Of a stretch of 11,100 nucleotides of DNA, positions 4,901-10,697 are shown one piece after another. The first letter of the stretch is position 1. Each line of letters starts with the position of its first letter. The DNA comes from Thermoplasmata archaeon. Its GTDB lineage: Archaea; Thermoplasmatota; JAKEGO01. A model generated the notes under the pieces. The model saw only the letters and a program-made list of their open reading frames with translations, did no database searches and was not told the DNA's origin. Location: NCBI GenBank assembly GCA_022615805.1, contig JAKEGO010000069.1, positions 1 through 11,100 of the forward strand. Direction: 5' to 3'. The translations under genes and the position numbers were made by a program.

Positions 4901-7250
4901 TCGTGAGGGTCGCGTTGTAATAGGTCGTCCCGTCGGGCGTGTACATCACGGTCACGTCACAATCATCGCCCTCCCGGTCCCCCAGCGTGAACGTTATCAC
5001 GACGTCCTCGCTGTACTCGTCGGTGTCGACCTGGATGTTCGTCCATGGCCGGTAGTTGATCGGAGGAGGTATGTAGGTGAAGGCCTCCTCCCTGCTCGCG
5101 TTCAGGTCCGCCAGCGTTCTGACCTCCTCCCACTCCGCCTCGGGGTTCTGGGCGAAATAGGCGTTGACGGTGACGTTCCTCTCTGTCGGGGTCGACGACC
5201 CGTCGTAGATGAAGCTCTCGACGGCAATCCACCTCACGTAACCATCCGCATCGGTCTGCGGATCCGACCCACCGTAGTGACCTGTCCGGTGGACGGGACT
5301 GCCATCGACGGTGACCTTCAGGTCGGCGCCCTCGACCGCCTCGCCCGATGTCCGGTTGACGTAAACGTGGATGAAGTATCTCTCGCTGAGGATCGAACCG
5401 GCGTCGACGGACACGGCCGAGCCGTCGAATGTCGGGTTCAGGAGGGTAAGCGTCGAGTCCTCGAGCTCTGCGTCCAGGTCGGCTCCCGGATCGATCGTCA
5501 CGTTGGTGCCCGAAGCGCTTGACCCGACCATCTGGATGGATGCGCTGCCGGCGACTGCGGTCCCGGGGGCCATCGTGACCTCGTCCATGTCGAACGCGGA
5601 GTCGACCGCCAGGATGCCGACGTCCGTGTAGTCCTCCATTGCGGAACCATCGATGGACGCATGGGAGACGTTGTCCATGTCGAGGGCTGTCGTTCCGGCC
5701 CTGAAGGTCGCTCCCGTCACCGTCATACCGTCGATGTTGCGCAGCCGGAGGGGGACGTCCCCCTCGATGATGCAGTCGGTGACCTCCAGGTCCTCTGCGC
5801 CGTCCGCGTTCACGCCCACCCCCGTGGCTGTCACGTCGATGCCGTCGAGCCTCGCCCTTGCCCCGGTAATGCGCAGCCCGTCACCGTCGGACTCGAACCC
5901 GATATCGGTGAGGAAGACGTCGTCCGCCGTGACCTCGATGACGGTGGGGTTGCCGACCACGGTGGAAAGGCTCTCGCCTATGATCTCCACGGTGATGTTT
6001 ATATCGAAATGCTCGTCGTATGTGCCATCGGCGACGTTTATCTCCGCCCAGTCAGTGGCGTTGGCCATCGCCCGAGAGATGGTGTCGTAGGGGTGCGCTT
6101 CCGAGCCGTCCATCGACGGGTCCCCGGCATTCGACGCATCGACGTAGAGGACGTCGGACCCGATGTACTCGAAGGTCTCGACGTGGGATTCGTTCATGCT
6201 GACCTCCCGATGCTCATCCCAGGAGCGGAAGGATGCGTTCGTCCATGTCCCGTTGTACCGGATCTCGCCGTTCATGTCGAGCCAGGCGTATGTCGCCACG
6301 ATCCACTGAACGGAGCCTTCGGGATCGGTCTTCGGGTCGCTGCCGGAATAGCCCTCCGTCGCGTAGATCGTCTCGCTCCTCCCCGTGACCTCGATGTCAA
6401 CGCCCTCAACCGGTGCGCTGGCCCTCTCCACGAGGACGTGCAGGTAGTTCTGGAGATAGATGTAGCCGTCGGTGTTCGTGGAGAGCAACAGGTTCCGGTA
6501 CGTGAGGTTGATGCCGAAGACCTTGCCTTCGTAGACGTAGATCGCCGTGACGTTACTGTCGTCCTCATGCCAGAATGAGCAGTTCCGTAGCCATACCTTG
6601 CCCTGGCTCGTATAGAGTTGCGTAGCGCTGTTGTTGTCGAAGACGGAGGAGTTGATGTAGAGATTGTAGGTCTGGTAATTGTAGACTCCGTACGCGGTAT
6701 TGTTGAAAATCGACGTCCTGATTATGCTGATGTTCTTGCTTCCATCCTGGATGGAAACGCCGTCGCCCCTGCTGTGCGAGACGTTGCAATCGAGGATGAG
6801 CACATCGGACGCCTCGCTCACCAATATCCCGTCAAGCGCGCTGTTGTTGAGCCAGAGATTATCCAGAACGACGTCCGAGACCGATAGGACGCCCACATTT
6901 GAACAGTAGCTGTCGGAGGAGGAGTTCATCAGAGTCATGTTGCTGAGATAGCTCCCGTCCGATCCTGCGGCGAACTTGAGGACGCTGTCGGTGAAGTTGC
7001 CGTCAACGACGACCCCGAACCGACTCTGGCCCTCGATGCTCAGCCTCTTGGTGATCTCGATGTTCTCGTAATATTTCCCGTCATAGACGAAGATGCGGTC
7101 ACCCGAGTTCGCGTTCGTGACCGCTTCGTCTATCGAATCATAGTCCTTGCCCCCGTCGTCGTCCACCTCGATCAGGGCTCCTGAGGCGAGCGGGAGCGCG
7201 ACCAGAAGGCATGCGAAGGCCAACATCATGGCTATCGTGATGGCTCTCAT
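1989..7250 (-). CDS. Giant modular surface protein with membrane anchor and cytoplasmic zinc ribbon
   Basis: This 1753-residue protein has a signal peptide (about 1-25). A right-handed parallel beta-helix (about 27-260, DUF1565/NosD-like, with a DSIDEAV...GDRIFVYDGKYYENI start) is followed by a beta-sandwich (about 268-365). A second beta-helix (368-622) and second sandwich (625-727) repeat this pair; the sandwiches share SGSDPKTDPEGSVQWI and GGSDPQTDADGYVRWI. Then come seven Ig-like repeats of about 113 residues (731-1530) with a recurring WDSxADL motif, and one divergent domain (1531-1635). A transmembrane helix (about 1651-1672), KKKGKKG, a Pro/Gly/Ala/His-rich linker and a CxxC-CxxC zinc ribbon (C1724, C1727, C1743, C1746) end the chain. 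The topology is therefore a large extracellular part with the ribbon inside. Many N-glycosylation sequons are present. The start is supported by GGTGAT at 7259-7254 and a TATA box. Binding to a polysaccharide or another cell is plausible for beta-helix modules, but no catalytic motif is evident. Confidence 0.9.
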   Translation of the reverse strand: MRAITIAMMLAFACLLVALPLASGALIEVDDDGGKDYDSIDEAVTNANSGDRIFVYDGKYYENIEITKRLSIEGQSRFGVVVDGNFTDSVLKFAAGSDGSYLSNMTLMNSSSDSYCSNVGVLSVSDVVLDNLWLNNSALDGILVSEASDVLILDCNVSHSRGDGVSIQDGSKNISIIRTSIFNNTAYGVYNYQTYNLYINSSVFDNNSATQLYTSQGKVWLRNCSFWHEDDSNVTAIYVYEGKVFGINLTYRNLLLSTNTDGYIYLQNYLHVLVERASAPVEGVDIEVTGRSETIYATEGYSGSDPKTDPEGSVQWIVATYAWLDMNGEIRYNGTWTNASFRSWDEHREVSMNESHVETFEYIGSDVLYVDASNAGDPSMDGSEAHPYDTISRAMANATDWAEINVADGTYDEHFDINITVEIIGESLSTVVGNPTVIEVTADDVFLTDIGFESDGDGLRITGARARLDGIDVTATGVGVNADGAEDLEVTDCIIEGDVPLRLRNIDGMTVTGATFRAGTTALDMDNVSHASIDGSAMEDYTDVGILAVDSAFDMDEVTMAPGTAVAGSASIQMVGSSASGTNVTIDPGADLDAELEDSTLTLLNPTFDGSAVSVDAGSILSERYFIHVYVNRTSGEAVEGADLKVTVDGSPVHRTGHYGGSDPQTDADGYVRWIAVESFIYDGSSTPTERNVTVNAYFAQNPEAEWEEVRTLADLNASREEAFTYIPPPINYRPWTNIQVDTDEYSEDVVITFTLGDREGDDCDVTVMYTPDGTTYYNATLTTGGHILNDLSSSKDGKDHQLSWDSYADLPDVDLDRVRLRLIANDTEKEQVNTSGIMLLDNDLDPPTVEVDPLSGELNGQIFIFFNLTDAEENRCHIYAEYDYNGSTSKATLGTGGNTSTSMISSSTGWAYMLHWRSTDDIPGVDDEITFRIIASDGAGDDDNGTADEMTLDIDNNEVPDVKVQASSEEKTGIVILKFDLLDEESDKCTVAISFKRSGDDDFTEASVNLSSITPISSSPTGVRHEVAWDTIADIGTTEDTAIVIKVAVSDADPGLIDSSKSFHVDNDEDPPTIESVTLPDGDIYGDVDVVFVIADEQSAYCSLYIKYRIGEQSVKSVEFDSPWGSGNPLTGLETSPEGEEYNFTWHTVDNLGKVKVEDIVLILEPYDGPQVPDQGEVFETDPFVIRNDYYLPHIVSLDVTGYREDIAIDYTLADLEEDEAELKVQYSIDAGENWEAATMGEGGDGKEDLATSEEGIAHVFIWDSYADLPDVNYDDILLRLQPFNSGETGPWNVTEPFDLRNVLNELPEMEAFAAEQDHGNITLSCSVRDADDTTVDISLQYKLSISFQAATAKGDLGNVTVSNSWKTVTLTWDSIADLGYNDHTVTLRLKVNDGTSEVMNEATILLKNGQIPLVAIEDVRTGAGQGVPEGIAIADIVLKDFQSDDCDLDVEYSEDMGSLWTTATIDEEEGEPTSGLFSSSSGTDHSIAWDSLEDLGSGVFVDVLLRIRADDGDYVGPWATTDPFSVDNGEQVNQEPEGIVIPIGQVNKSEPMTIRVRVEDDSDDIEVRLFFRKKGDASYSEEEMETEDGINFTYTIQAEDIGSAKEIEYYVEIDDGEFTFNIGTEGTPRIATVDQGPGTSSGGGDEADMMPLILIIVVAGAGGGAAFFVMKKKGKKGATEGAQAAPGQHPPGAHPPQHPGAQGANYPGAYGGAQAGAVTSVCPVCGAPVLVPPQRPVNVTCSRCRNTFHVQ

Positions 7251-7281
7251 CTCATCACCACTGTAAACAAGACAATACTAC

Positions 7282-7289
7282 TATTTAAA
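7282..7289 (-). promoter_or_regulatory. TATA box and short leader of the surface-protein gene
   Basis: The minus strand reads TTTAAATA at 7289-7282. A start about 25 nt downstream would give a leader of roughly 10 nt containing GGTGAT (7259-7254), which is complementary to the 16S rRNA 3' end, just before ATG 7250. The promoter probably also drives nmd3. Confidence 0.6.
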
Positions 7290-7599
7290 CCGTAACGTGG
7301 CCGTGTATCGTACACCCCGTGTCGGCCGGAGGCGGACGATCGGTGTTTCGCGATCTTTCCGCCACCCGGGGGACCGAGGAGCTCGCCCTCGATGCGACGT
7401 AACCATGCGTGAAATGCCGGCTCGCGACCATACCAAAGGTCAGGTCATCCGCCGGATGTCCAAGCCGACGATCGGCCCGGGGAAACCGCTTCGACTGGAG
7501 AAAAGGAATCCTAACGATTAAGCGAGCAGGGTGGAGCGGGCCAGAAAAAAGCGTTGCCAGATGGGATGGGATGCACTCAACTACCTCACTGACCCACTC

Positions 7600-7633
7600 C
7601 GTGCGCCTGTTGGCGCATGCACTGTCTAGTGCA
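7600..7633. repeat. Two adjacent strong hairpins
   Basis: Hairpin one pairs CGTGCGCC (7600-7607) with GGCGCATG (7612-7619), 8 bp with one G-T pair, around TGTT. Hairpin two pairs TGCACT (7618-7623) with AGTGCA (7628-7633), a perfect 6 bp, around GTCT. They share bases 7618-7619, so the last pairs of the two compete. No gene starts close by on either strand. Confidence 0.45.
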
Positions 7634-7754
7634 CTCACTTATACGCAGAATAGATACTTAAACCTTACTCCAGAATTACATCTGCTAAAATTATAATAAT
7701 ATATAAAATAAATAAATGTAAAACATTAATTATTCTAAATTAAAGATTGAATTG

Positions 7755-7787
7755 CCTCCACGCGGAGGATTGCTAAGACTTGAAAAA
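7755..7787 (-). terminator. Probable terminator region downstream of DUF89 gene
   Basis: On the minus strand, about 107 nt after the DUF89 stop codon, a TTTTT run (7787-7783) occurs. A hairpin CCTCC-GCGT-GGAGG (7768-7755) and a long T-rich stretch follow it. Archaeal transcription ends readily at such U-rich tracts. Confidence 0.4.
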
Positions 7788-7893
7788 TCAATCAAGAGCC
7801 GGAACGGTTATTTTCGGCCTCCACGGGGCCATTTGACGCCTTTTCCTGGACATCGGGCCCCGCCCTCGAGGCCGGTCCCACGGATCGTCCGCC

Positions 7894-8766
7894 TCAGCGG
7901 GAGGACCGGAGGATCGCGGCGTTGACCCCGAGAGGAGCACCGGCCGCGGTCGCCACGGGAAGGCATTTCGTCCGCATGAGGTAGGCGACGGGCGGGAGCT
8001 CGAGCTCCGTGAGCGCCTCGAAGTTCCCCATGCCCTTGGAGACGATGAGGTCCGCACCGGACAGGGAAGCCTTCGTGTCGGGAGGCAGGGCGTTCCAGTC
8101 GAGCCCGACATATGCGCTCCCGGTCGTCAGGACCCGGGAGGCGATCCTGTCCAGCCCGGCCTCGACCGCGTCGGACATCGTGGCGTCGGAGAGGATCGGT
8201 GCCCCCTTGACGACCACGTCCACAACGCACCCGAGCCCCACCAGATGCTCCACCAGGATGGCGTCGAGGATGATCTCGCCGCAGTTGTCCACGAGGTAGG
8301 GGACCCGCGCGCCCTCCACCAGGAGCGAGCGCATCCGGGGGAGGTCGCTGGCGCCCAGCCCCTCCCTGAACATCGAGAGGAACATGCGTTCGAACAGGTC
8401 AGGATCGTTGAGCCCCCCCTTGATCCCGAAGTCGAGGACGTTCCCGGTCACGGCGACGGTCGCCGCGGCCTCCAGAGGGTCCTCCGCGGAGCCGACGAGC
8501 TCCCTGGCCACGGGCATCAGCCGCCGGGCGACCTCGTTGGCGCGCCGCTTCTGTTCGCGGTAGGGGTCGTCTGTCCCGAGGATGCCGTAGGCCCTCAGGT
8601 GGACCTCGGTGGCGACATCGACCGAAACGGGCGACCCCGCGAGGCGGCGCGAGAGGACCTCGACGCTGGCCCTCATTACCTCCATCTCCATCGAGCGGTC
8701 GACGAGCCCCGTCTCGTAGAGCACCCTCTGCAGGAGGCATGGGATGCATTCGGGGGCCATCTTCAT
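7894..8766 (-). CDS. DUF89 family protein, AF1104-like (metal-dependent damage-control phosphatase type)
   Basis: The protein has 290 residues. The N-terminus PECIPCLLQR has a CxxC pair (C7, C10) typical of the prokaryotic AF1104-like DUF89 subfamily. Further family motifs are GNVLDFG (109-115), VDNCGEIILDA (159-169), KGAPILSDAT (187-196) and SKGMGNFEAL (243-252). By analogy with characterised DUF89 enzymes, D160, N161 and D194 would bind the active-site metal ion, and K244 would contact the phosphate. DUF89 proteins hydrolyse phosphate from damaged or unwanted sugar-phosphate and cofactor metabolites in the cytosol; the substrate here cannot be read from sequence. ATG 8766 is chosen because a TATA-like box 20 nt upstream implies a leaderless message beginning there; ATG 8760 is an alternative. 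The gene lies 71 nt after the DUF401 gene but has its own promoter. It is full length with all key residues. Confidence 0.88.
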   Translation of the reverse strand: MKMAPECIPCLLQRVLYETGLVDRSMEMEVMRASVEVLSRRLAGSPVSVDVATEVHLRAYGILGTDDPYREQKRRANEVARRLMPVARELVGSAEDPLEAAATVAVTGNVLDFGIKGGLNDPDLFERMFLSMFREGLGASDLPRMRSLLVEGARVPYLVDNCGEIILDAILVEHLVGLGCVVDVVVKGAPILSDATMSDAVEAGLDRIASRVLTTGSAYVGLDWNALPPDTKASLSGADLIVSKGMGNFEALTELELPPVAYLMRTKCLPVATAAGAPLGVNAAILRSSR

Positions 8767-8786
8767 GAACGCCCATGGCCGGATGG

Positions 8787-8794
8787 CATATTAA
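8787..8794 (-). promoter_or_regulatory. TATA box for a leaderless DUF89 transcript
   Basis: The minus strand reads TTAATATG at 8794-8787, with 20 nt between it and ATG 8766. That spacing puts the expected transcription start at or next to the start codon. No Shine-Dalgarno sequence is present, in line with leaderless translation. Confidence 0.6.
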
Positions 8795-8837
8795 CGTTGC
8801 CTGGGTGCTGCGGGGGGATCCTCACCGAGCCCTTGCT

Positions 8838-10031
8838 TCAAAGGAAGCAGAGGGCGAAGATGAATGCCGCGGCGAGCGATATCGCGGTCGGCGGAAGGAG
8901 CGCCCTCATGTAATCGCGGTGGCTGACGCCGAAGTACTCCAGGGACACCACAACGCAGGGATGGACGGGCGAGGCCATGAAGCCGATGAAGGTGGCGAAG
9001 TACATCGTCGCGAAGGCCGGGGCGGCCATGGCGTCCACTCCGTACTTAACGAAGTAGATGGGGACCAGTATCGAGACGGGGACCTGGACGCGGCCGGTCG
9101 CGTAACCGAGCAGCGCCCCCAACCATACGAGCAGGACCGCCCTGTGGACCGGGAGCCCGGCGATGAGCTCCGGCGCCCTGGTGGACGTGAAGACGTTGAG
9201 GAAGAGGAACATGGCCAGGATTATCAGCGAGAAGTTCCAGGCCTTCATCCGGTGGCCTATGCCCGGGAGGGCTGCGGGCGGTATCCCTCCCGCGAGGATC
9301 GCAAGGGCGAGGCTGGCGGCGACCGCGATGACCAGGGGGACCTCGGGAAGTGCGCCAGGGAACGCGAGCAGGAGAGCTAGGTCCAGGACCGGGGCCACCA
9401 GGATGACCGAGAGGGCGATCGCGAGCCTCCTCCGATCGGGCCTCCCCCGGGCGGGCAGGCGGCCCCGCGCCTCGCGGAGGAGGAAGAACGAGCCAATGAT
9501 GACGATGACCGCGAGACCGGGGAGGAGGTGGGCGATGGCGACGAAGAGGTCGACGCCGGCCATCTTCGTGGTCACGAGGAGTGCCCCCAGAGGGTATGCG
9601 ATGAGGAGGGAGTGGCGGAACCAGACGTTCGCGGCGGCCAGCGAGACCGGCCCGACCCCGGAGCCGCCGCGCTTCACGAGAGGTGCGGAGAGGAGGGCGC
9701 CGCCGGGCATCGGCAGCATGCCGAACAACGCTGGCGCGGCCACAAGGAAGTGGCGGCGGCGCAGTCTGAGGTTCGAAACGATGTCGTCCGCTAGCCCCGA
9801 GACCTCCATCGCCCCTCCGAGGACGGGGATCATCCCTACCGCGAGGGCGAGCAGGAGAATCGAGGGGTCCGTGGCCGTCCTCCATGCCTCCTCACCGAGC
9901 CTTGCGGGCTCGAGGCCGAAGATGGCGAGGACGAGGGCAGCGACCAGGAGGCCGAGCCACGTCGATCGCCGGCCGATGGCCATGAGGAGGGCGAGGGAGA
10001 GGCAGAACCCGATCCAGACCGGATCGACCAT
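8838..10031 (-). CDS. DUF401 family polytopic membrane protein, probable anion/organic-acid transporter type
   Basis: This 397-residue protein is hydrophobic throughout, with about ten to twelve predicted membrane segments and a charged loop near 186-202 (REARGRLPARGRPDRRR). DUF401 signatures include MLPMPGGALLSAP (105-117), NVWFRHSLLIAYPLGALL (135-152) and, near the end, FIGFMASPVHPCVVVSLEYF (348-367). The two halves, each with a Gly/Pro-rich motif, fit the two-repeat layout of the ion transporter superfamily that includes GntP- and CitM-like carriers. Transport is therefore inferred from family; the substrate is unknown. The start ATG 10031 is supported by a TATA-like box 21 nt upstream. 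The gene is divergent from mtrA across 93 bp, which could allow shared regulation, and a DUF89 gene follows on the same strand. Confidence 0.85.
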   Translation of the reverse strand: MVDPVWIGFCLSLALLMAIGRRSTWLGLLVAALVLAIFGLEPARLGEEAWRTATDPSILLLALAVGMIPVLGGAMEVSGLADDIVSNLRLRRRHFLVAAPALFGMLPMPGGALLSAPLVKRGGSGVGPVSLAAANVWFRHSLLIAYPLGALLVTTKMAGVDLFVAIAHLLPGLAVIVIIGSFFLLREARGRLPARGRPDRRRLAIALSVILVAPVLDLALLLAFPGALPEVPLVIAVAASLALAILAGGIPPAALPGIGHRMKAWNFSLIILAMFLFLNVFTSTRAPELIAGLPVHRAVLLVWLGALLGYATGRVQVPVSILVPIYFVKYGVDAMAAPAFATMYFATFIGFMASPVHPCVVVSLEYFGVSHRDYMRALLPPTAISLAAAFIFALCFL

Positions 10032-10052
10032 GCGGCGAGACCTGGCTGCGCT

Positions 10053-10059
10053 CTATTAA
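10053..10059 (-). promoter_or_regulatory. TATA box for a leaderless DUF401 transcript
   Basis: The minus strand reads TTAATAG at 10059-10053, 21 nt before ATG 10031. The same core and spacing occur ahead of the DUF89 gene. It faces away from the mtrA promoter. Confidence 0.6.
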
Positions 10060-10093
10060 GGATTGCCATGGTCGGCGGCGGTCCGGCAAAAGG

Positions 10094-10101
10094 TTCTTAT
10101 G
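10094..10101 (+). promoter_or_regulatory. TATA box for a leaderless mtrA transcript
   Basis: TTCTTATG is preceded by an A/G-rich stretch (aaaagg), which could serve as a BRE. It lies 23 nt before ATG 10125, so transcription should begin at or very near that codon. This is the main reason for preferring ATG 10125 over the upstream in-frame ATG 10068, which would place the box inside the coding sequence. Confidence 0.55.
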
Positions 10102-10124
10102 AAAGGGCGGGGGATACTCGGTCG

Positions 10125-10697
10125 ATGTACCCCTGGCCCGGCGAGTTCAGCATCGGGGATCCCGAGAGGTGCGTGGCCGTAGCCACCCTCTCACGAAGGG
10201 CGGCGCTACCTTCCGACAGGGTGGCCATCTGGGGGGAGGTCAGGACCGAGAACATCGGCGTGGAGAAGGTCGTAGCCAACTGCATATCGAACCCGAACAT
10301 CCGTTTCCTCGTGCTATGGGGCGAGGACGTCCGCGGCCACCGTTCGGGCGACACCCTCCTCGCGCTCGGCAGGAACGGCGTCGACGAGGGGAGACGCGTC
10401 GCCGGCTCCAAGGGCGCGCTCCCGTTCATCGAGAACCTCCCTCCGGAGGCCATCTCCCGGTTCAGGGAGCAGGTGGAGGTGATCGACATGATGGGCAACA
10501 CGGCCCTCGACGACCTCCTGGCCATGGTCGACGCGCTCGATGCCAGGGATCCGGGGCCGATGGACGGCCCGTTCATCGCGGTCCGGGTGGAGCGCGCGCC
10601 AGGCGTCCGCCACGTCGCGACCGAGGACACCGTGGCCCTCCACGCCACCCTGGCGATCGACCCCTACGGGGAGGTCATCTCGCTGGAGGCGCCCTGA
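10125..10697 (+). CDS. mtrA: MtrA-like corrinoid protein (methyl-H4MPT:CoM methyltransferase subunit A homologue), soluble form
   Basis: The protein has 190 residues from ATG 10125. In methanogens MtrA carries the corrinoid that accepts the methyl group of methyl-tetrahydromethanopterin. Family features are all present: YPWPGEFSIGDPERCVAVATL (1-21), the TENIGVEKVVANCISNPNIR stretch (41-60), then FLVLWGEDVRGHRSGDT (61-77) with H72, which aligns with the cobalt-ligating His84 of methanogen MtrA. Next come KGALPFIENLPPEA and RFREQVEVIDMMGN. Unlike methanogen MtrA, there is no C-terminal transmembrane helix; a polar tail of about 40 residues replaces it, so the protein should be cytosolic. ATG 10068 would add 19 residues without family similarity and is rejected on promoter position. 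The stop overlaps the start of mtrH (TGATG), so the two are translated together. Identity is near certain; the exact physiological reaction is not. Confidence 0.92.
   Translation: MYPWPGEFSIGDPERCVAVATLSRRAALPSDRVAIWGEVRTENIGVEKVVANCISNPNIRFLVLWGEDVRGHRSGDTLLALGRNGVDEGRRVAGSKGALPFIENLPPEAISRFREQVEVIDMMGNTALDDLLAMVDALDARDPGPMDGPFIAVRVERAPGVRHVATEDTVALHATLAIDPYGEVISLEAP
10685..10690 (+). promoter_or_regulatory. Shine-Dalgarno site for mtrH inside the mtrA end
   Basis: GGAGGC lies 6 nt before ATG 10697. With the TGATG stop/start overlap at 10695-10699 it supports coupled translation of mtrA and mtrH. Confidence 0.6.

Larger units (their letters stand above)
7251..7893. other. Long gene-free stretch between DUF89 and the surface-protein gene
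   Basis: No convincing gene lies in these 643 bases. From left to right they hold the surface-gene promoter, a GC-rich part (about 7300-7560) with only weak frames, two adjacent strong hairpins (7600-7633), an extremely AT-rich island (about 7665-7755), and a small hairpin CCTCC-ACGC-GGAGG (7755-7768). A TTTTT run on the minus strand follows (7787-7783). Both flanking genes run on the minus strand, so this is a long 3' plus 5' region. It may include an unrecognised small RNA. Confidence 0.6.

Noticed and set aside
7405..7521. Small plus-strand frame of 38 residues (part of a longer 74-residue frame from GTG 7297), rich in basic residues.
   Set aside because: No TATA box at leaderless distance, no Shine-Dalgarno sequence and no recognisable family. 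Codon third positions are not clearly biased. It could be real but is unsupported.
7285..7638. 117-residue minus-strand frame upstream of the surface-protein gene.
   Set aside because: Its 3' end overlaps the surface-gene promoter, its composition looks random and it crosses the strong hairpins; probably a chance frame in GC-rich DNA.
10068..10124. Upstream in-frame ATG that would add 19 residues to MtrA.
   Set aside because: The added residues lack family similarity and the mtrA TATA-like box would fall inside them; ATG 10125 fits a leaderless start.
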